DNA of 42,928 nucleotides from an uncultured Bacteroidales bacterium. Its GTDB lineage: Bacteria; Bacteroidota; Bacteroidia; Bacteroidales; Paludibacteraceae. The stretch's first letter is position 1. The number at the start of each line of letters is the position of its first letter. Made by a program: the position numbers and the translations under genes. Below are positions 7,770-16,156 of this stretch, piece after piece. Where the stretch lies: assembly GCA_902799555.1 (NCBI GenBank), contig CADCBB010000021.1, positions 1 to 42,928 on the forward strand, written 5' to 3'. The notes under the pieces were generated by a model. That model was not told where the DNA came from, ran no database searches, and saw nothing but the letters and a program-made list of their open reading frames with translations.

Positions 7770-8673
7770 ATTCTTCGTTGATGATCTGGTTACGCAGACG
7801 GCGAACGCATTGCGTATTGAAGGTGTGTCCGGGCTTATAGGCAACTATACGTCCCTGAAGGCGCATACCCAACAAGGACAGGTCACCGATGACATCCAAC
7901 AGTTTATGTCGCGCCGGTTCGTTCTGATAGTTCAAAGGTGATAGATAACCCAATTTGGTAGCATCCAAATGCGGCTGTCCCATCTTGTCGCAGAAATAAT
8001 CCATACCGTCCTGCGACATCTCCGTCTCATAAATAACAAGCGCATTCTTGAGGTCGCCACCCTTGATGAGTCCGACCCGCAGCAGCGGTTCTATCTCACG
8101 CACGAAACAGAACGTACGCGCCGCAGCAATCTCTTTCGGGTACTTAGTAATATCCGTTAATGTAGCATGTTGCTCACGCAGCAATACCGAACGGAAAGCG
8201 ATCGTCACATCCACCTCATAATGATCGCACGGCTCAATACGTAAGATGTTTCCGTGCTCGGACACATACTCAATCGGTTCTGTAACAATATATACCTGCT
8301 GTTCCGCCTCTTGTTCCTCGAGTCCAACACGCTGAATCTCTTTAACGAACATACGGGCACTACCGTCCAGAATAGGCATCTCCGGCGCATCCACATCGAT
8401 GAGACAGTTATCCACCCCCATGGCATAGAGCGCACTTAGCGCATGTTCTACAGTACTGATCTTCCATTTACCGCGCTCCAAAACCGTGCCTCGCTCTGTA
8501 CTCGACACGTAGTCCGCCAATGCTTGATGGCAAGGCTGTTTAGGCAAGTCGATACGACGTAAACGAATACCGGTGTTCTCCGGTGCGGGATGGAATGTGG
8601 CGGTTATCTGCAAACCTGTGTGCAGTCCGACCGAACTGAGAGAAAAACTCTCTTTGATAGTGTGCTGTTTCAT
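7768..8673 (-). CDS. lpxC: UDP-3-O-acyl-N-acetylglucosamine deacetylase, not fused to FabZ
   Basis: Zinc-dependent deacetylase, the committed step of lipid A synthesis. The metal ligands and catalytic residues are all visible: STVEHALSAL gives E76/H77, RHKLLDVIGDL gives H256 and D260, and KPGHTFN gives H283, matching H79, H238, D242 and H265 of E. coli. DAPEMPILDGSA and FCFVREIE are also family landmarks. The protein ends after residue 301 (RRLRNQIINEE), the length of a single-domain LpxC. Most Bacteroidetes carry LpxC fused to a C-terminal FabZ dehydratase of about 150 residues; none follows here, and lpxA comes next after a 33-base repeat-filled gap. It sits 8 bases downstream of lpxD in the same direction. 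Confidence 0.97.
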   Translation of the reverse strand: MKQHTIKESFSLSSVGLHTGLQITATFHPAPENTGIRLRRIDLPKQPCHQALADYVSSTERGTVLERGKWKISTVEHALSALYAMGVDNCLIDVDAPEMPILDGSARMFVKEIQRVGLEEQEAEQQVYIVTEPIEYVSEHGNILRIEPCDHYEVDVTIAFRSVLLREQHATLTDITKYPKEIAAARTFCFVREIEPLLRVGLIKGGDLKNALVIYETEMSQDGMDYFCDKMGQPHLDATKLGYLSPLNYQNEPARHKLLDVIGDLSLLGMRLQGRIVAYKPGHTFNTQCVRRLRNQIINEE

Positions 8674-8681
8674 ATATGGAT

Positions 8682-9692
8682 TTAATGTTTTCCTGATTGC
8701 TTGAATTTAACAACCGCACGACGCCATGTAGCGGCATCGATAGCGGGGCTTCCGCTGTACATACCCGGCTGTTTGATATTACCGGCCACACCTGTCTGGG
8801 CACCGAAGATGCAGTTATCCGCCACCTCGATATGTCCGGCCACACCAACCTGTCCGGCTAAGATACAATGTTTACCAATCTTCGTACTGCCGGCAATACC
8901 TACTTGCGCACAGCAGAAAGTAGACTCACCTACTTCCACATTATGGGCGATCTGTACCAGATTATCGATCTTCGCATTCTTACGCACGATGGTCGAGCCC
9001 ATCATAGCACGGTCGATACAACTATTAGCACCGATCTCCACATCATCCTCGATAATCACATTTCCTATCTGCGGGATCTTTTGGTTCACACCCTGTGCAT
9101 CGGGTTCAAAACCAAAGCCGTCAGCTCCCACTACCACTCCGGCATGCAGGATACATTGCGCACCCACCTTGCAGTTCGCATAGATGCGGACTCCCGAATA
9201 GAGGATCGTTCCTTCGCCGATCGTTACATTGTCGCCGATGTAGACATTCGGGTAAATCTGCACTCCTGCCCCTAATCGCACATTGCGACCGATATAGGCG
9301 AACGCACCTACGTACGCATCGGCAGGAATCTCTACTCCTTCGCTGATAAAGCAGGGCTGTTCGATACCTTTCTTGGCAGGGAACATCGCCTTTGACACCA
9401 TCGTCAAGAGTTGTCCCATAGCACCACGGGCATTCTCCACCAAGATGATAGCACCTCCGTCTTTGCCTTCTCCATCAGGGAAAGCAATCTTCCCTTCCAC
9501 AATACTGCGCGTGATCAAAACGACACCCGCCTTGGTATCCTGAAGATACGGTAAGTATTTCTCATCGGTGATAAACGCCAGGTGTTGTGCTTGTGCTTGC
9601 TCAATCGGAGCCACATCGCTCACCTTCACATTCGCATTGCCGTACAACGCTCCGCCCAAAACGGCTGCTATTTGTTGTGCACTAAATTCCAT
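8682..9692 (-). CDS. lpxD: UDP-3-O-(3-hydroxyacyl)glucosamine N-acyltransferase
   Basis: Third enzyme of lipid A synthesis, adding the N-linked hydroxyacyl chain. An N-terminal uridine-binding domain (about residues 1-100, with [17 protein letters not shown]) is followed by left-handed beta-helix repeats ([20 protein letters not shown] and similar) and a short helical C-terminus. The catalytic His is H250 in [14 protein letters not shown], equal to H239 of E. coli. The segment [11 protein letters not shown] is typical of LpxD. At 336 aa it has the usual length. Its start overlaps the 3' end of the HD-domain gene by 11 bases, and lpxC follows after 8 bases, so translation is probably coupled. 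Confidence 0.97.
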   Translation of the reverse strand: MEFSAQQIAAVLGGALYGNANVKVSDVAPIEQAQAQHLAFITDEKYLPYLQDTKAGVVLITRSIVEGKIAFPDGEGKDGGAIILVENARGAMGQLLTMVSKAMFPAKKGIEQPCFISEGVEIPADAYVGAFAYIGRNVRLGAGVQIYPNVYIGDNVTIGEGTILYSGVRIYANCKVGAQCILHAGVVVGADGFGFEPDAQGVNQKIPQIGNVIIEDDVEIGANSCIDRAMMGSTIVRKNAKIDNLVQIAHNVEVGESTFCCAQVGIAGSTKIGKHCILAGQVGVAGHIEVADNCIFGAQTGVAGNIKQPGMYSGSPAIDAATWRRAVVKFKQSGKH

Positions 9693-10914
9693 CTATTCGA
9701 TATTTAAAGATATACATTTTTTTCGGTTTGCGCGTCAAGGCTTCAAGATCCAAAATCTCACTTGCCTCCGCGATATCACGTACCGTACCGTCGGAGTACA
9801 AAATATCAATGCTATCCGCTTTCTCCGAGTAGGTATTACTGGTCGACACATGTTCACTCCATAGGTATTCCGCATCTTTCTCTGCCACACCGAGCGCCGC
9901 AGCATACTGCTTATTCAAGGCCGTTTTCTGCGCATCCGTCAGCGGTTCATCCAGCAACTCGCCACGGAACAACTGACGATTGATAAAACTCCGGCTAAGC
10001 AAACTAAGCACCTTATCATCGCTGGCTATCCATGCTTTGATAGCCGACAACACATCATTATCGTCCAGCAACGCATACTGCTCCAATGCCTCGCTCGTCG
10101 GGCTGAAAAGTTCAAACGTCACATGCTGATAGAGGAAATAACGCAAAGACGGCGAACAGAAGAGATCCTTCCCTTCATGCGCCAACTCCTTGGCACGACT
10201 CAGGATTTTTATCAAATGTTGCTCCGCCGCCACAGAGGTTTTATGCAGATACACCTGCCAATACATCAGACGGCGTGCCACCAGAAATTTCTCCACACTG
10301 TAGATACCTTTCACTTGCACCACCAGACGGTCATTGCGAACATCCAACATCTTCAGCAGACGCTCGCTCGCCACACGACCTTCCTGCACGCCTGTAAAGA
10401 ACGAATCTCTACACAGGTAATCCATACGATCCACATCCAACTGACTGGAGATCAACTGATGCAGAAAATGTTTCGGGTATTCGTTCTTAAAGATAGCGAT
10501 CGCCATATCCAGCTGACCATGGAGATCCAGATTGATACGCTCCATCATCAGAAGCGATATATCCTCGTGCGTTACGCCATCGACGATGGTATGCTCCAAC
10601 ACATGCGAGAAAGGACCGTGACCGATGTCGTGCAGCAAGATCGCGATCATCGCACTTGTCTCCTCTTCCGGTGTAATAGCAACCCCTTTCAACCGCAACG
10701 AGGCAATCGCCTCATGCATGAGATGCATCGCACCCAGCGAGTGACCAAAACGGCTGTGCATCGCACCCGGGTACACCAAATAAGACAAACCCAACTGCCG
10801 AATACGGTTCAAACGCTGCACATACGGGTGCTGCAACACATCGTATATCAACTCGTTAGGAATGGATAAGAATCCAAACACCGGGTCATTTATAATCTTT
10901 CGTTTATTAGCCAT
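9682..10914 (-). CDS. HD-domain phosphohydrolase
   Basis: A 410-aa protein of the HD superfamily related to dNTP triphosphohydrolases and SAMHD1-like proteins. Seen here: the pattern [18 protein letters not shown], then H53 and H58 (HSRFGHSLG), the HD pair at 95-96 in [18 protein letters not shown], and the later Asp in [12 protein letters not shown], which together give a full metal site. The substrate is not known. I chose the ATG at 10914 ([11 protein letters not shown]): a frame 40 codons longer exists, but it is AT-rich, runs through the promoter region and encodes nothing family-like. The gene starts 17 bases from its promoter and heads the HD-lpxD-lpxC-lpxA series, an order common in Bacteroidetes. 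Confidence 0.9.
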   Translation of the reverse strand: MANKRKIINDPVFGFLSIPNELIYDVLQHPYVQRLNRIRQLGLSYLVYPGAMHSRFGHSLGAMHLMHEAIASLRLKGVAITPEEETSAMIAILLHDIGHGPFSHVLEHTIVDGVTHEDISLLMMERINLDLHGQLDMAIAIFKNEYPKHFLHQLISSQLDVDRMDYLCRDSFFTGVQEGRVASERLLKMLDVRNDRLVVQVKGIYSVEKFLVARRLMYWQVYLHKTSVAAEQHLIKILSRAKELAHEGKDLFCSPSLRYFLYQHVTFELFSPTSEALEQYALLDDNDVLSAIKAWIASDDKVLSLLSRSFINRQLFRGELLDEPLTDAQKTALNKQYAAALGVAEKDAEYLWSEHVSTSNTYSEKADSIDILYSDGTVRDIAEASEILDLEALTRKPKKMYIFKYRIDGI

Positions 10915-10930
10915 ACTACAAAATTGCGTG

Positions 10931-10962
10931 CAAAAGTACAAAAAAAAAATGAAATACGCAAG
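10931..10962 (-). promoter_or_regulatory. promoter for the HD-lpxDCA gene series
   Basis: On the minus strand CTTG (10962-10959) is followed by 20 bases, including a T10 run, and then TACTTTTG (10938-10931). The -33 box has one mismatch to TTTG. It diverges from the tRNA-Leu promoter, whose -33 box is 38 bases away. Confidence 0.75.
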
Positions 10963-11000
10963 TATAATATGTGTAAAAATTGACATAATTTGATTTTTTC

Positions 11001-11031
11001 TTGCATATGTAAAAAAAAAGCAGTATTTTTG
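11001..11031 (+). promoter_or_regulatory. promoter for tRNA-Leu
   Basis: CTTG (11000-11003) is followed by 20 bases containing CATATGT, an A9 run and GCAG, then TATTTTTG (11024-11031). Transcription is predicted to begin near 11038, about 17 bases before the mature tRNA. Confidence 0.8.
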
Positions 11032-11054
11032 CACCCGATTTTAAAAATCAACCT

Positions 11055-11140
11055 GCCGCGATGTTGGAATAGGTAGACAAGAAAGACTTAAAATCTTTTG
11101 CCCAGTGATGGGCGTGCCGGTTCGACCCCGGCTCGCGGTA
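11055..11140 (+). tRNA. tRNA-Leu, anticodon UAA
   Basis: The acceptor arms GCCGCGA (11055-11061) and TCGCGGT (11133-11139) pair, with discriminator A at 11140. The anticodon stem AAAGA/TCTTT encloses loop CTTAAAA, so the anticodon TAA is at 11089-11091 (TTA codon). A long variable arm (CCCAGTGATGGG region) marks a class II tRNA, and the T arm is GCCGG-TTCGACC-CCGGC. CC follows the discriminator but not a full encoded CCA. It has its own promoter and terminator. Confidence 0.95.
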
Positions 11141-11142
11141 CC

Positions 11143-11181
11143 GAGCGGGACGTGGAGCAATTCACATCCCGCTCTTCTTTT
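11143..11181 (+). terminator. intrinsic terminator after tRNA-Leu
   Basis: GAGCGGGA-C-GTG pairs with CAC-A-TCCCGCTC (11143-11174), with one internal mismatch and an 8-base loop, followed by TTCTTTT. It separates the tRNA transcript from the prsW gene 26 bases further on. Confidence 0.85.
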
Positions 11182-11207
11182 AAGAGATACACAAAAATCG
11201 AATAAAT

Positions 11208-11924
11208 ATGTATAGCATCATGATTGCAGCAGCCGTATTGCCGGCAGTATTCTTAGGATTATATATCTGGCGTAAGGATCCGCATCCCGAACCCTTCCGA
11301 TGGGTCTTTCGCGCATTCTTATTAGGTATGGTCATCTGTATGCCGGTGGCTACGATCGAGCAGTACATCCATTATTTTCTTTTCGGAGAGGGTGAGCCTA
11401 CTACCTTATTAGGTTCTACCACGATGGCTTTTTTCGTAGCGGCTTTACCGGAAGAGGGCGTAAAGCTATTTGCCTTATGGTTATTCCTCAAGCGCTGTCC
11501 GGAGTATGATGAAGATTTTGATTGCATCGTGTATGCCGTCTTCATCAGTCTGGGCTTTGCTACCGTAGAGAATATAGGCTACGTCCTGATGAGTGGCAAA
11601 GCATGGATGAGTACCGCTGTCATGCGCGCTCTGCTGGCCGTTCCGGGACATTACGCGTTTGCCATCCTGATGGGCTTCTACTATGCGATATATGCGTTTG
11701 TGGATCCCTCTCGCAAGAATGCATGGAAGATCCTGTTGGTTCCTTTTGCGGCACATGGTGTCTATGACTCGATCGCTATGAGCGGAGGTGTGGATCCGAT
11801 CGCTGCCAGCGTATGCACGATCGTACTCATCTATTTCTGCGTTAAGTTGCAAAAAGGTGCCAGCCAGAAAATCAGCGATATGATCGCGCAGAACAAACGC
11901 AACCAACTGGAGCGTAACGCATAA
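11208..11924 (+). CDS. prsW: PrsW-type intramembrane metalloprotease
   Basis: A 238-aa polytopic membrane protein of the PrsW (CPBP-like, abortive-infection related) group, which in Bacillus cleaves an anti-sigma factor in the membrane. The family motifs are visible: PEEGVK (E82, E83, K86), FATVEN (F117, E121, N122), PGHYAF with H148 and FAAHGVYD with H183, which together form the expected metal site. About seven hydrophobic segments are present. It follows the tRNA-Leu terminator, with no clear promoter of its own in the 26 bases between; some read-through or a weak promoter is possible. The stop TAA is directly followed by the GTG start of the ttcA-like gene. No sigma/anti-sigma pair is in the window, so the substrate is unknown. 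Confidence 0.9.
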   Translation: MYSIMIAAAVLPAVFLGLYIWRKDPHPEPFRWVFRAFLLGMVICMPVATIEQYIHYFLFGEGEPTTLLGSTTMAFFVAALPEEGVKLFALWLFLKRCPEYDEDFDCIVYAVFISLGFATVENIGYVLMSGKAWMSTAVMRALLAVPGHYAFAILMGFYYAIYAFVDPSRKNAWKILLVPFAAHGVYDSIAMSGGVDPIAASVCTIVLIYFCVKLQKGASQKISDMIAQNKRNQLERNA

Positions 11925-12698
11925 GTGAAGACGCCGGAACAAATAGCGTTGGACAAACAACGGGACCGACTCACCAAGCGGTTTCATAAAGCCTGTGCAG
12001 ACTACGGTTTAATCGCTGACGGCGACCATATCCTCATTGGTCTGAGCGGCGGAAAGGACTCGTTGTTATTGACTGAACTATTGGCGCGACGCGCGCGCAT
12101 ATACGTGCCGCGATTTAAGGTAAGCGCATTGCACGTGCGCGTGAAAGAGCGGGATTATCACACCGATCTCTCCTACCTTGAATCTTTCTGTGCCGAGCAG
12201 AACGTACCGCTGATCATACGCGATGTAGAGATCGGCGAGGCGCCCAAATCACCAATTACAAATCACCAATCACAAATAGAGAACCCCTGTTTCCTCTGCT
12301 CCTGGTATCGGCGCAAGACGCTCTTCAATGTGGCGCAGGAGATAGGGTGTAACAAGATCGCCTTCGGGCATCACCGCGATGATGTAGCGCAGACCCTGCT
12401 GATGAATCTGATCTACCAGGGTACGTTCGCCACCATGCCGCCGATGCTACAGTTAGACAAGATGCCGATACAACTCATCCGCCCGCTCTGCCTGATTGAC
12501 GAAGCGGATATCATCACGTATGCAGCGATGCGGGGCTATCAGAAGCAAACGAAATTATGCCCCTTCGAGCATGTATCGTCCCGAGAAAAAGTAAAGGGCC
12601 TTCTATCGCAGATAAAAGCCCTTAACCCGGAAGCCATAGACTCCATCTACGGAGCCATGACGAATATCAAAACGGATTATCTTCCAAAGCCTATTTGA
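11925..12698 (+). CDS. ttcA: TtcA-family tRNA 2-thiocytidine synthetase
   Basis: A 257-aa PP-loop ATPase of the TtcA/TtuA type, which in other bacteria thiolates cytidine 32 of tRNA using an iron-sulfur cluster. The PP-loop SGGKDS is at 41-46; CFLC (122-125) and C212 (KLCPFEH) supply the three cluster-binding cysteines; GHHRDDVAQTLLMNL is the second family landmark. The start is a GTG directly abutting the prsW stop. Just before the CFLC motif, residues 109-120 (SPITNHQSQIEN) are encoded by a 7-base tandem repeat and look like an insertion relative to relatives I remember. The last 8 bases overlap the convergent DUF486 gene. Confidence 0.9.
   Translation: MKTPEQIALDKQRDRLTKRFHKACADYGLIADGDHILIGLSGGKDSLLLTELLARRARIYVPRFKVSALHVRVKERDYHTDLSYLESFCAEQNVPLIIRDVEIGEAPKSPITNHQSQIENPCFLCSWYRRKTLFNVAQEIGCNKIAFGHHRDDVAQTLLMNLIYQGTFATMPPMLQLDKMPIQLIRPLCLIDEADIITYAAMRGYQKQTKLCPFEHVSSREKVKGLLSQIKALNPEAIDSIYGAMTNIKTDYLPKPI
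12247..12281. repeat. 7-base tandem repeat inside the ttcA coding sequence
   Basis: Five units of seven follow in tandem: AATCACC, AATTACA, AATCACC, AATCACA, AATAGAG. They encode the low-complexity stretch ahead of the CxxC motif. Because seven is not a multiple of three, gain or loss of one unit would shift the reading frame. Confidence 0.85.
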
Positions 12699-13062
12699 AG
12701 CCGAACACAAAATAGACGGCAGCGATCAGCAGCAGACATGCCACGAAATGGTTCCACCGCAATTCCATGTGAAAAGCGATCGCTGAGAAGAGGACGAACA
12801 CGACCAACGTGATCACCTCTTGTATCACTTTCAACTGCATCAGGCTGAACGAACCTCCGTTCCCTTCAAAACCCATGCGGTTAGCCGGCACCTGCAGGCA
12901 GTATTCAAAGAAAGCTATTCCCCAAGAGAGCAGAATCACGAAGATCAAGGGCGTAGCATTGCTAAAAAAGCCCATCTGCTGCAGTTTAAGGTGGCCATAC
13001 CAAGCCAGCGTCATAAAAATATTCGACGCCAAAAGTAATAAAATCGTATAAAGTGCGTTCAT
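12691..13062 (-). CDS. DUF486 / small DMT-superfamily membrane protein
   Basis: A 123-aa protein with four hydrophobic segments, resembling the DUF486 group of drug/metabolite-transporter-like small membrane proteins. Landmarks seen: LASNIFMTLAWYGHLK near the start, SWGIAFFEYCLQVPANR in the middle and FHMELRWNHFVACLLL in the last third. Transported substrate unknown. I chose the ATG at 13062 (MNALYTILLLL) over an in-frame GTG at 13077, because the extra residues (KGER) are encoded by a 7-base repeat. It is the last gene of the uxaB-led operon and overlaps the convergent ttcA by 8 bases. Confidence 0.88.
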   Translation of the reverse strand: MNALYTILLLLASNIFMTLAWYGHLKLQQMGFFSNATPLIFVILLSWGIAFFEYCLQVPANRMGFEGNGGSFSLMQLKVIQEVITLVVFVLFSAIAFHMELRWNHFVACLLLIAAVYFVFGFK

Positions 13063-13063
13063 C

Positions 13064-13087
13064 CTTTCACCTTTCACTTTTCACTTT
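13064..13087. repeat. 7-base tandem repeat at the sirtuin-DUF486 junction
   Basis: On the plus strand CTTTCAC, CTTTCAC and TTTTCAC follow in tandem and then decay. On the coding strand they read as GTGAAAG-type units covering the end of the sirtuin gene and the ribosome-binding region of the DUF486 gene. Confidence 0.75.
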
Positions 13088-13781
13088 TTAACTCACAAAT
13101 CAACTTATCCACCAATTCGGGTACACCTTCGGTAGCTTTTTTGCGAATATGGGTGATACGATCTGCCCACATGCCGAACTCCGGCTGTCCCGGATCCACA
13201 AAATAGATCGGACAATTCGCCGGCGCATAATGAATCAGGCTGGCCGCCGGATAAACATTGAGACTCGTACCCACCACTACCATGATATCAGCCTGCGAAG
13301 CGATATGACAGGCCTCCTCAAAGTACGGTACACCTTCGCCAAAGAAGACGATATAGGGGCGTAATAACGATCCGTCCGGATGACGGTCACCGTAATGTTG
13401 TTCCCATCCTTCAAGGGGTACTGTCGCCGTCTCATTGCGTTCAGAACGCAGTTTGGTGATTTCTCCATGCAGGTGTACCACATCGGTCGCACCGGCACGC
13501 TCGTGCAGGTCATCAATATTCTGCGTAATGATCCGTGTTCCCGGGATAGCGGCTTGCAATTTCGCGATCGCCACATGCGCCGCATTCGGTTGAGCCGCCA
13601 GCGTATCCTTACGGCGGGCATTGTAGAAATCGACACACAACTGCGGATTGCGAAGCCATGCCTCATGCGTACATACATCTTCGATGCGGTATTTCTCCCA
13701 CAATCCGTCCGAATCACGGAAGGTCCCCAGACCACTCTCGGCGCTTACACCGGCACCGGTGAAAACAACAATGCGTTTCAT
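13074..13781 (-). CDS. cobB: sirtuin, NAD-dependent protein deacylase, lacking zinc cysteines
   Basis: A 235-aa Sir2-family enzyme expected to remove acyl groups from lysines using NAD. The NAD-binding GAGVSAESG (9-17), FRDSDGLW, TQNIDDLHERAG (86-97), the catalytic His in HLHGE (H105), LRPYIVFFGE and the GTSLNVYPAA segment are all present. The usual zinc module between HLHGE and LRPYIV (about 107-140) contains no cysteine, whereas E. coli CobB has four there; I recall the same in some Bacteroidetes sirtuins, so it is probably a lineage trait rather than damage. The start overlaps the NlpC/P60 stop as ATGA. The gene shares an operon with nadB, which makes the NAD precursor, a plausible but unproven link. 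Confidence 0.92.
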   Translation of the reverse strand: MKRIVVFTGAGVSAESGLGTFRDSDGLWEKYRIEDVCTHEAWLRNPQLCVDFYNARRKDTLAAQPNAAHVAIAKLQAAIPGTRIITQNIDDLHERAGATDVVHLHGEITKLRSERNETATVPLEGWEQHYGDRHPDGSLLRPYIVFFGEGVPYFEEACHIASQADIMVVVGTSLNVYPAASLIHYAPANCPIYFVDPGQPEFGMWADRITHIRKKATEGVPELVDKLICELKSEK

Positions 13782-14560
13782 ATTCTTCGTGTAGTTACCA
13801 AATGATGCGAATACGAACCGATCTCTGCATTAAAGATACCGGTTTCATCGAGTTTTTCCACTTTCACACGTCCCGAACAATGGATCACCCGCTCGGGATC
13901 AATAACGATACCCACATGGGAGATCTTCCCATCCTCATGATCGAAGAAGACCAGATCACCGGCTTTCGCTTTGGAGAGCGTCGTTATCTCATGTCCACAG
14001 GTCGCTTGCTCTGAGGCGTTACGCGGCAGTTTTTTACCGAACAGGCTCATCACGATTTGCGTAAAACCGGAGCAGTCCATCCCCATCGCGTTCTTTCCGC
14101 CCCAAAGATAAGGGATATTGAGGAAGAACCGCACCGCTTGCAGCAGATTTTGTTCGTTGAGATCGAGACTTTTGGTGATCACCATACTCGGGTCTATACG
14201 AAAACCGACGCCTAAGACCTCGAAGCGGCCCTCTTTATAGTTCGTCAGTTTGGTGCCGGCCGTCAGAGGTATGGTCTGTCCGTTGTTCTCACTCACGGCA
14301 TACGCCATCGGCATGGCCACCATCGCGGCTGTCTTCAATGCCTCTTGGTGCTGTGCATATTCCTCCGGTTTCATCGGACAAATCATCTTCGCATCGGCCC
14401 ATCCTTCCTGTCCGTCCGACTCCAAGCGGATACGATACCAACGGGGGTGCTCTTCCAGAATCGTACAGAGCTCATTGAAAAGCATCTGTGTGCTCTGCTC
14501 TGCCCCTTCCCGAGCCTCAGCCCGTACCGGTACTATACTATGTAAAGAAATACCTACCAT
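13778..14560 (-). CDS. NlpC/P60 (C40) cell-wall peptidase with SH3-like domains
   Basis: A 260-aa cysteine peptidase resembling YkfC-type gamma-D-glutamyl-diamino acid endopeptidases that trim or recycle peptidoglycan peptides. The N-terminal half holds two SH3-like segments (AEQSTQMLFNE...WYRIRLESDGQEGWA and a second near 90-130). The C-terminal NlpC/P60 domain shows YLWGGKNAMGMDCSGF with catalytic C163, ISHVGIVI with H215 and VIHCSG with H227. I see no signal peptide in the N-terminus MVGISLHSIVPVRAE, which fits a cytoplasmic recycling role but could also mean secretion by other means. It overlaps nadB by 7 bases and the sirtuin gene by ATGA. Confidence 0.9.
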   Translation of the reverse strand: MVGISLHSIVPVRAEAREGAEQSTQMLFNELCTILEEHPRWYRIRLESDGQEGWADAKMICPMKPEEYAQHQEALKTAAMVAMPMAYAVSENNGQTIPLTAGTKLTNYKEGRFEVLGVGFRIDPSMVITKSLDLNEQNLLQAVRFFLNIPYLWGGKNAMGMDCSGFTQIVMSLFGKKLPRNASEQATCGHEITTLSKAKAGDLVFFDHEDGKISHVGIVIDPERVIHCSGRVKVEKLDETGIFNAEIGSYSHHLVTTRRI

Positions 14561-16155
14561 ACCTCTTGCGGATGGTTATTCTCGGTACGCGGATAATCGA
14601 TCGAGTAATGGAGGCCGCGACTCTCTTTGCGCTCCATGGCCTGACGCGTGATGAGATAGCCCACATTGATCATATTCCGCAACTCGCAAATTTCCTTATC
14701 GGCTTTGACACGTTTGAAGAGGTCTTCTGTCTCTTCGTAGAGCAAATCCAGACGTTCCCACGCACGGCGCAGACGCAGATCCGAACGCACGATACCAACG
14801 TAAGTGGACATGATCTGCCCCACCTCTTTGACGTCTTGTGCAATCAGTACGCGTTCCTCATTAGAAAGCGTACCTTCGTCGTTCCAAGCCGGTATCTTAT
14901 CGTTGAAACCGTAGTTTTCTATCACACTCAAGCTATGCTTGGCAGCCGCGTCGGCATAGACAACGGCTTCGATGAGCGAGTTGGATGCCAGACGGTTTCC
15001 ACCATGCAGACCCGTACACGAGCATTCGCCTACGGCGTAGAGCCGTTTGATGGAAGATTGACCGTCCAGATCCACCTTAATACCGCCGCACATGTAGTGT
15101 GCACACGGCGCGACAGGGATATATTCCTTGGTGATATCGATACCGATCGACAGGCACTTGGCGTAGATATTGGGGAAGTGATGCTTGGTCTCTTCCGGAT
15201 CTTTATGCGTCACATCGAGGCACACATGGTCGATGGCATGGATCTTCATCTCATTATCGATGGCACGAGCCACAATATCACGCGGAGCGAGACTCAGACG
15301 CGGATCGTATTTCTGCATAAACTCCTCGCCGTTGGGCAAGCGTAAGATACCTCCGTATCCGCGCATGGCTTCCGTGATGAGGTATGCAGGATGGGTCTCG
15401 GCGGGGTTAAAGAGGCTCGTCGGGTGGAATTGTACAAACTCCATATCCTTGACCACACCTTTAGCGCGATAGACCATGGCTATACCGTCACCGGTAGCTA
15501 TCTCCGGGTTGGTAGTGGTGGCGTAGACCGCACCTGTTCCGCCGGTTGCCATGAGGGTGATTCGGCTGAGATAGGTGTCAATTTTCTGGGTCTTCGGGTT
15601 GAGGATATAGGCTCCGTAGCACTCGATATCGGGCGTACGGCGGGTAACACGCACACCTAAGTGGTGCTGCGTGATGATCTCTACCGCAAAATGGTTCTCC
15701 AGTACCTCGATATGGGGGTTCTTCCGAACGGCTTCCATCAGTCCGCGTTGGATCTCGAAGCCCGTGTCATCGGCATGGTGCAGGATACGGAACTCGGAGT
15801 GACCGCCTTCGCGGTGCAGGTCAAACTGTCCGTCTTCTTTCTTATCGAAGTTAACGCCCCAGTTGACTAATTCCTCGATCCCTTTGGGCGCATTACGTAC
15901 TACTTGCTCTACGGCAGCAGGGTCGCTGAGCCAGTCTCCCGCTACCATCGTATCATGGATATGCTTCTCGAAGTCATCCACCATCAGGTTGGTCACCGAA
16001 GCGATACCTCCCTGCGCCTTCGCTGTATTGGCCTCTTCGAGTGTGGTCTTACAACATAAGGCGATTTTATACTTACCCGTCCGCGCCACCTTGAGTGCGA
16101 AACTCATACCGGCTACTCCGCCGCCTATAATCAAAAAATCAAATTTTCTTGTCAT
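14554..16155 (-). CDS. nadB: L-aspartate oxidase
   Basis: FAD enzyme that oxidises L-aspartate to iminoaspartate, the first step of de novo NAD synthesis. The N-terminal dinucleotide-binding motif FLIIGGGVAGMSFALK is followed by the TTLEEANTAKAQGGIAS segment, then GGHSEFRILHHADDTGFEI, EFVQFHPTSL and the C-terminal flavin contact CTGLHGGNRLASNSLIEA. These fit NadB more than succinate dehydrogenase: there is no His for covalent FAD and no SdhB nearby. I chose the ATG at 16155 (MTRKFDF, 533 aa) instead of 16179, because the extra eight residues fall outside the fold and overlap the comF end. nadA and nadC, common partners, are not in the window. Confidence 0.94.
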   Translation of the reverse strand: MTRKFDFLIIGGGVAGMSFALKVARTGKYKIALCCKTTLEEANTAKAQGGIASVTNLMVDDFEKHIHDTMVAGDWLSDPAAVEQVVRNAPKGIEELVNWGVNFDKKEDGQFDLHREGGHSEFRILHHADDTGFEIQRGLMEAVRKNPHIEVLENHFAVEIITQHHLGVRVTRRTPDIECYGAYILNPKTQKIDTYLSRITLMATGGTGAVYATTTNPEIATGDGIAMVYRAKGVVKDMEFVQFHPTSLFNPAETHPAYLITEAMRGYGGILRLPNGEEFMQKYDPRLSLAPRDIVARAIDNEMKIHAIDHVCLDVTHKDPEETKHHFPNIYAKCLSIGIDITKEYIPVAPCAHYMCGGIKVDLDGQSSIKRLYAVGECSCTGLHGGNRLASNSLIEAVVYADAAAKHSLSVIENYGFNDKIPAWNDEGTLSNEERVLIAQDVKEVGQIMSTYVGIVRSDLRLRRAWERLDLLYEETEDLFKRVKADKEICELRNMINVGYLITRQAMERKESRGLHYSIDYPRTENNHPQEVW

Positions 16156-16156
16156 A

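Noticed and set aside
10915-11034. 40-codon N-terminal extension of the HD-domain protein
   Set aside because: Phe/Tyr-rich translation of the AT-rich promoter region, which contains the -7 and -33 boxes of the gene itself.
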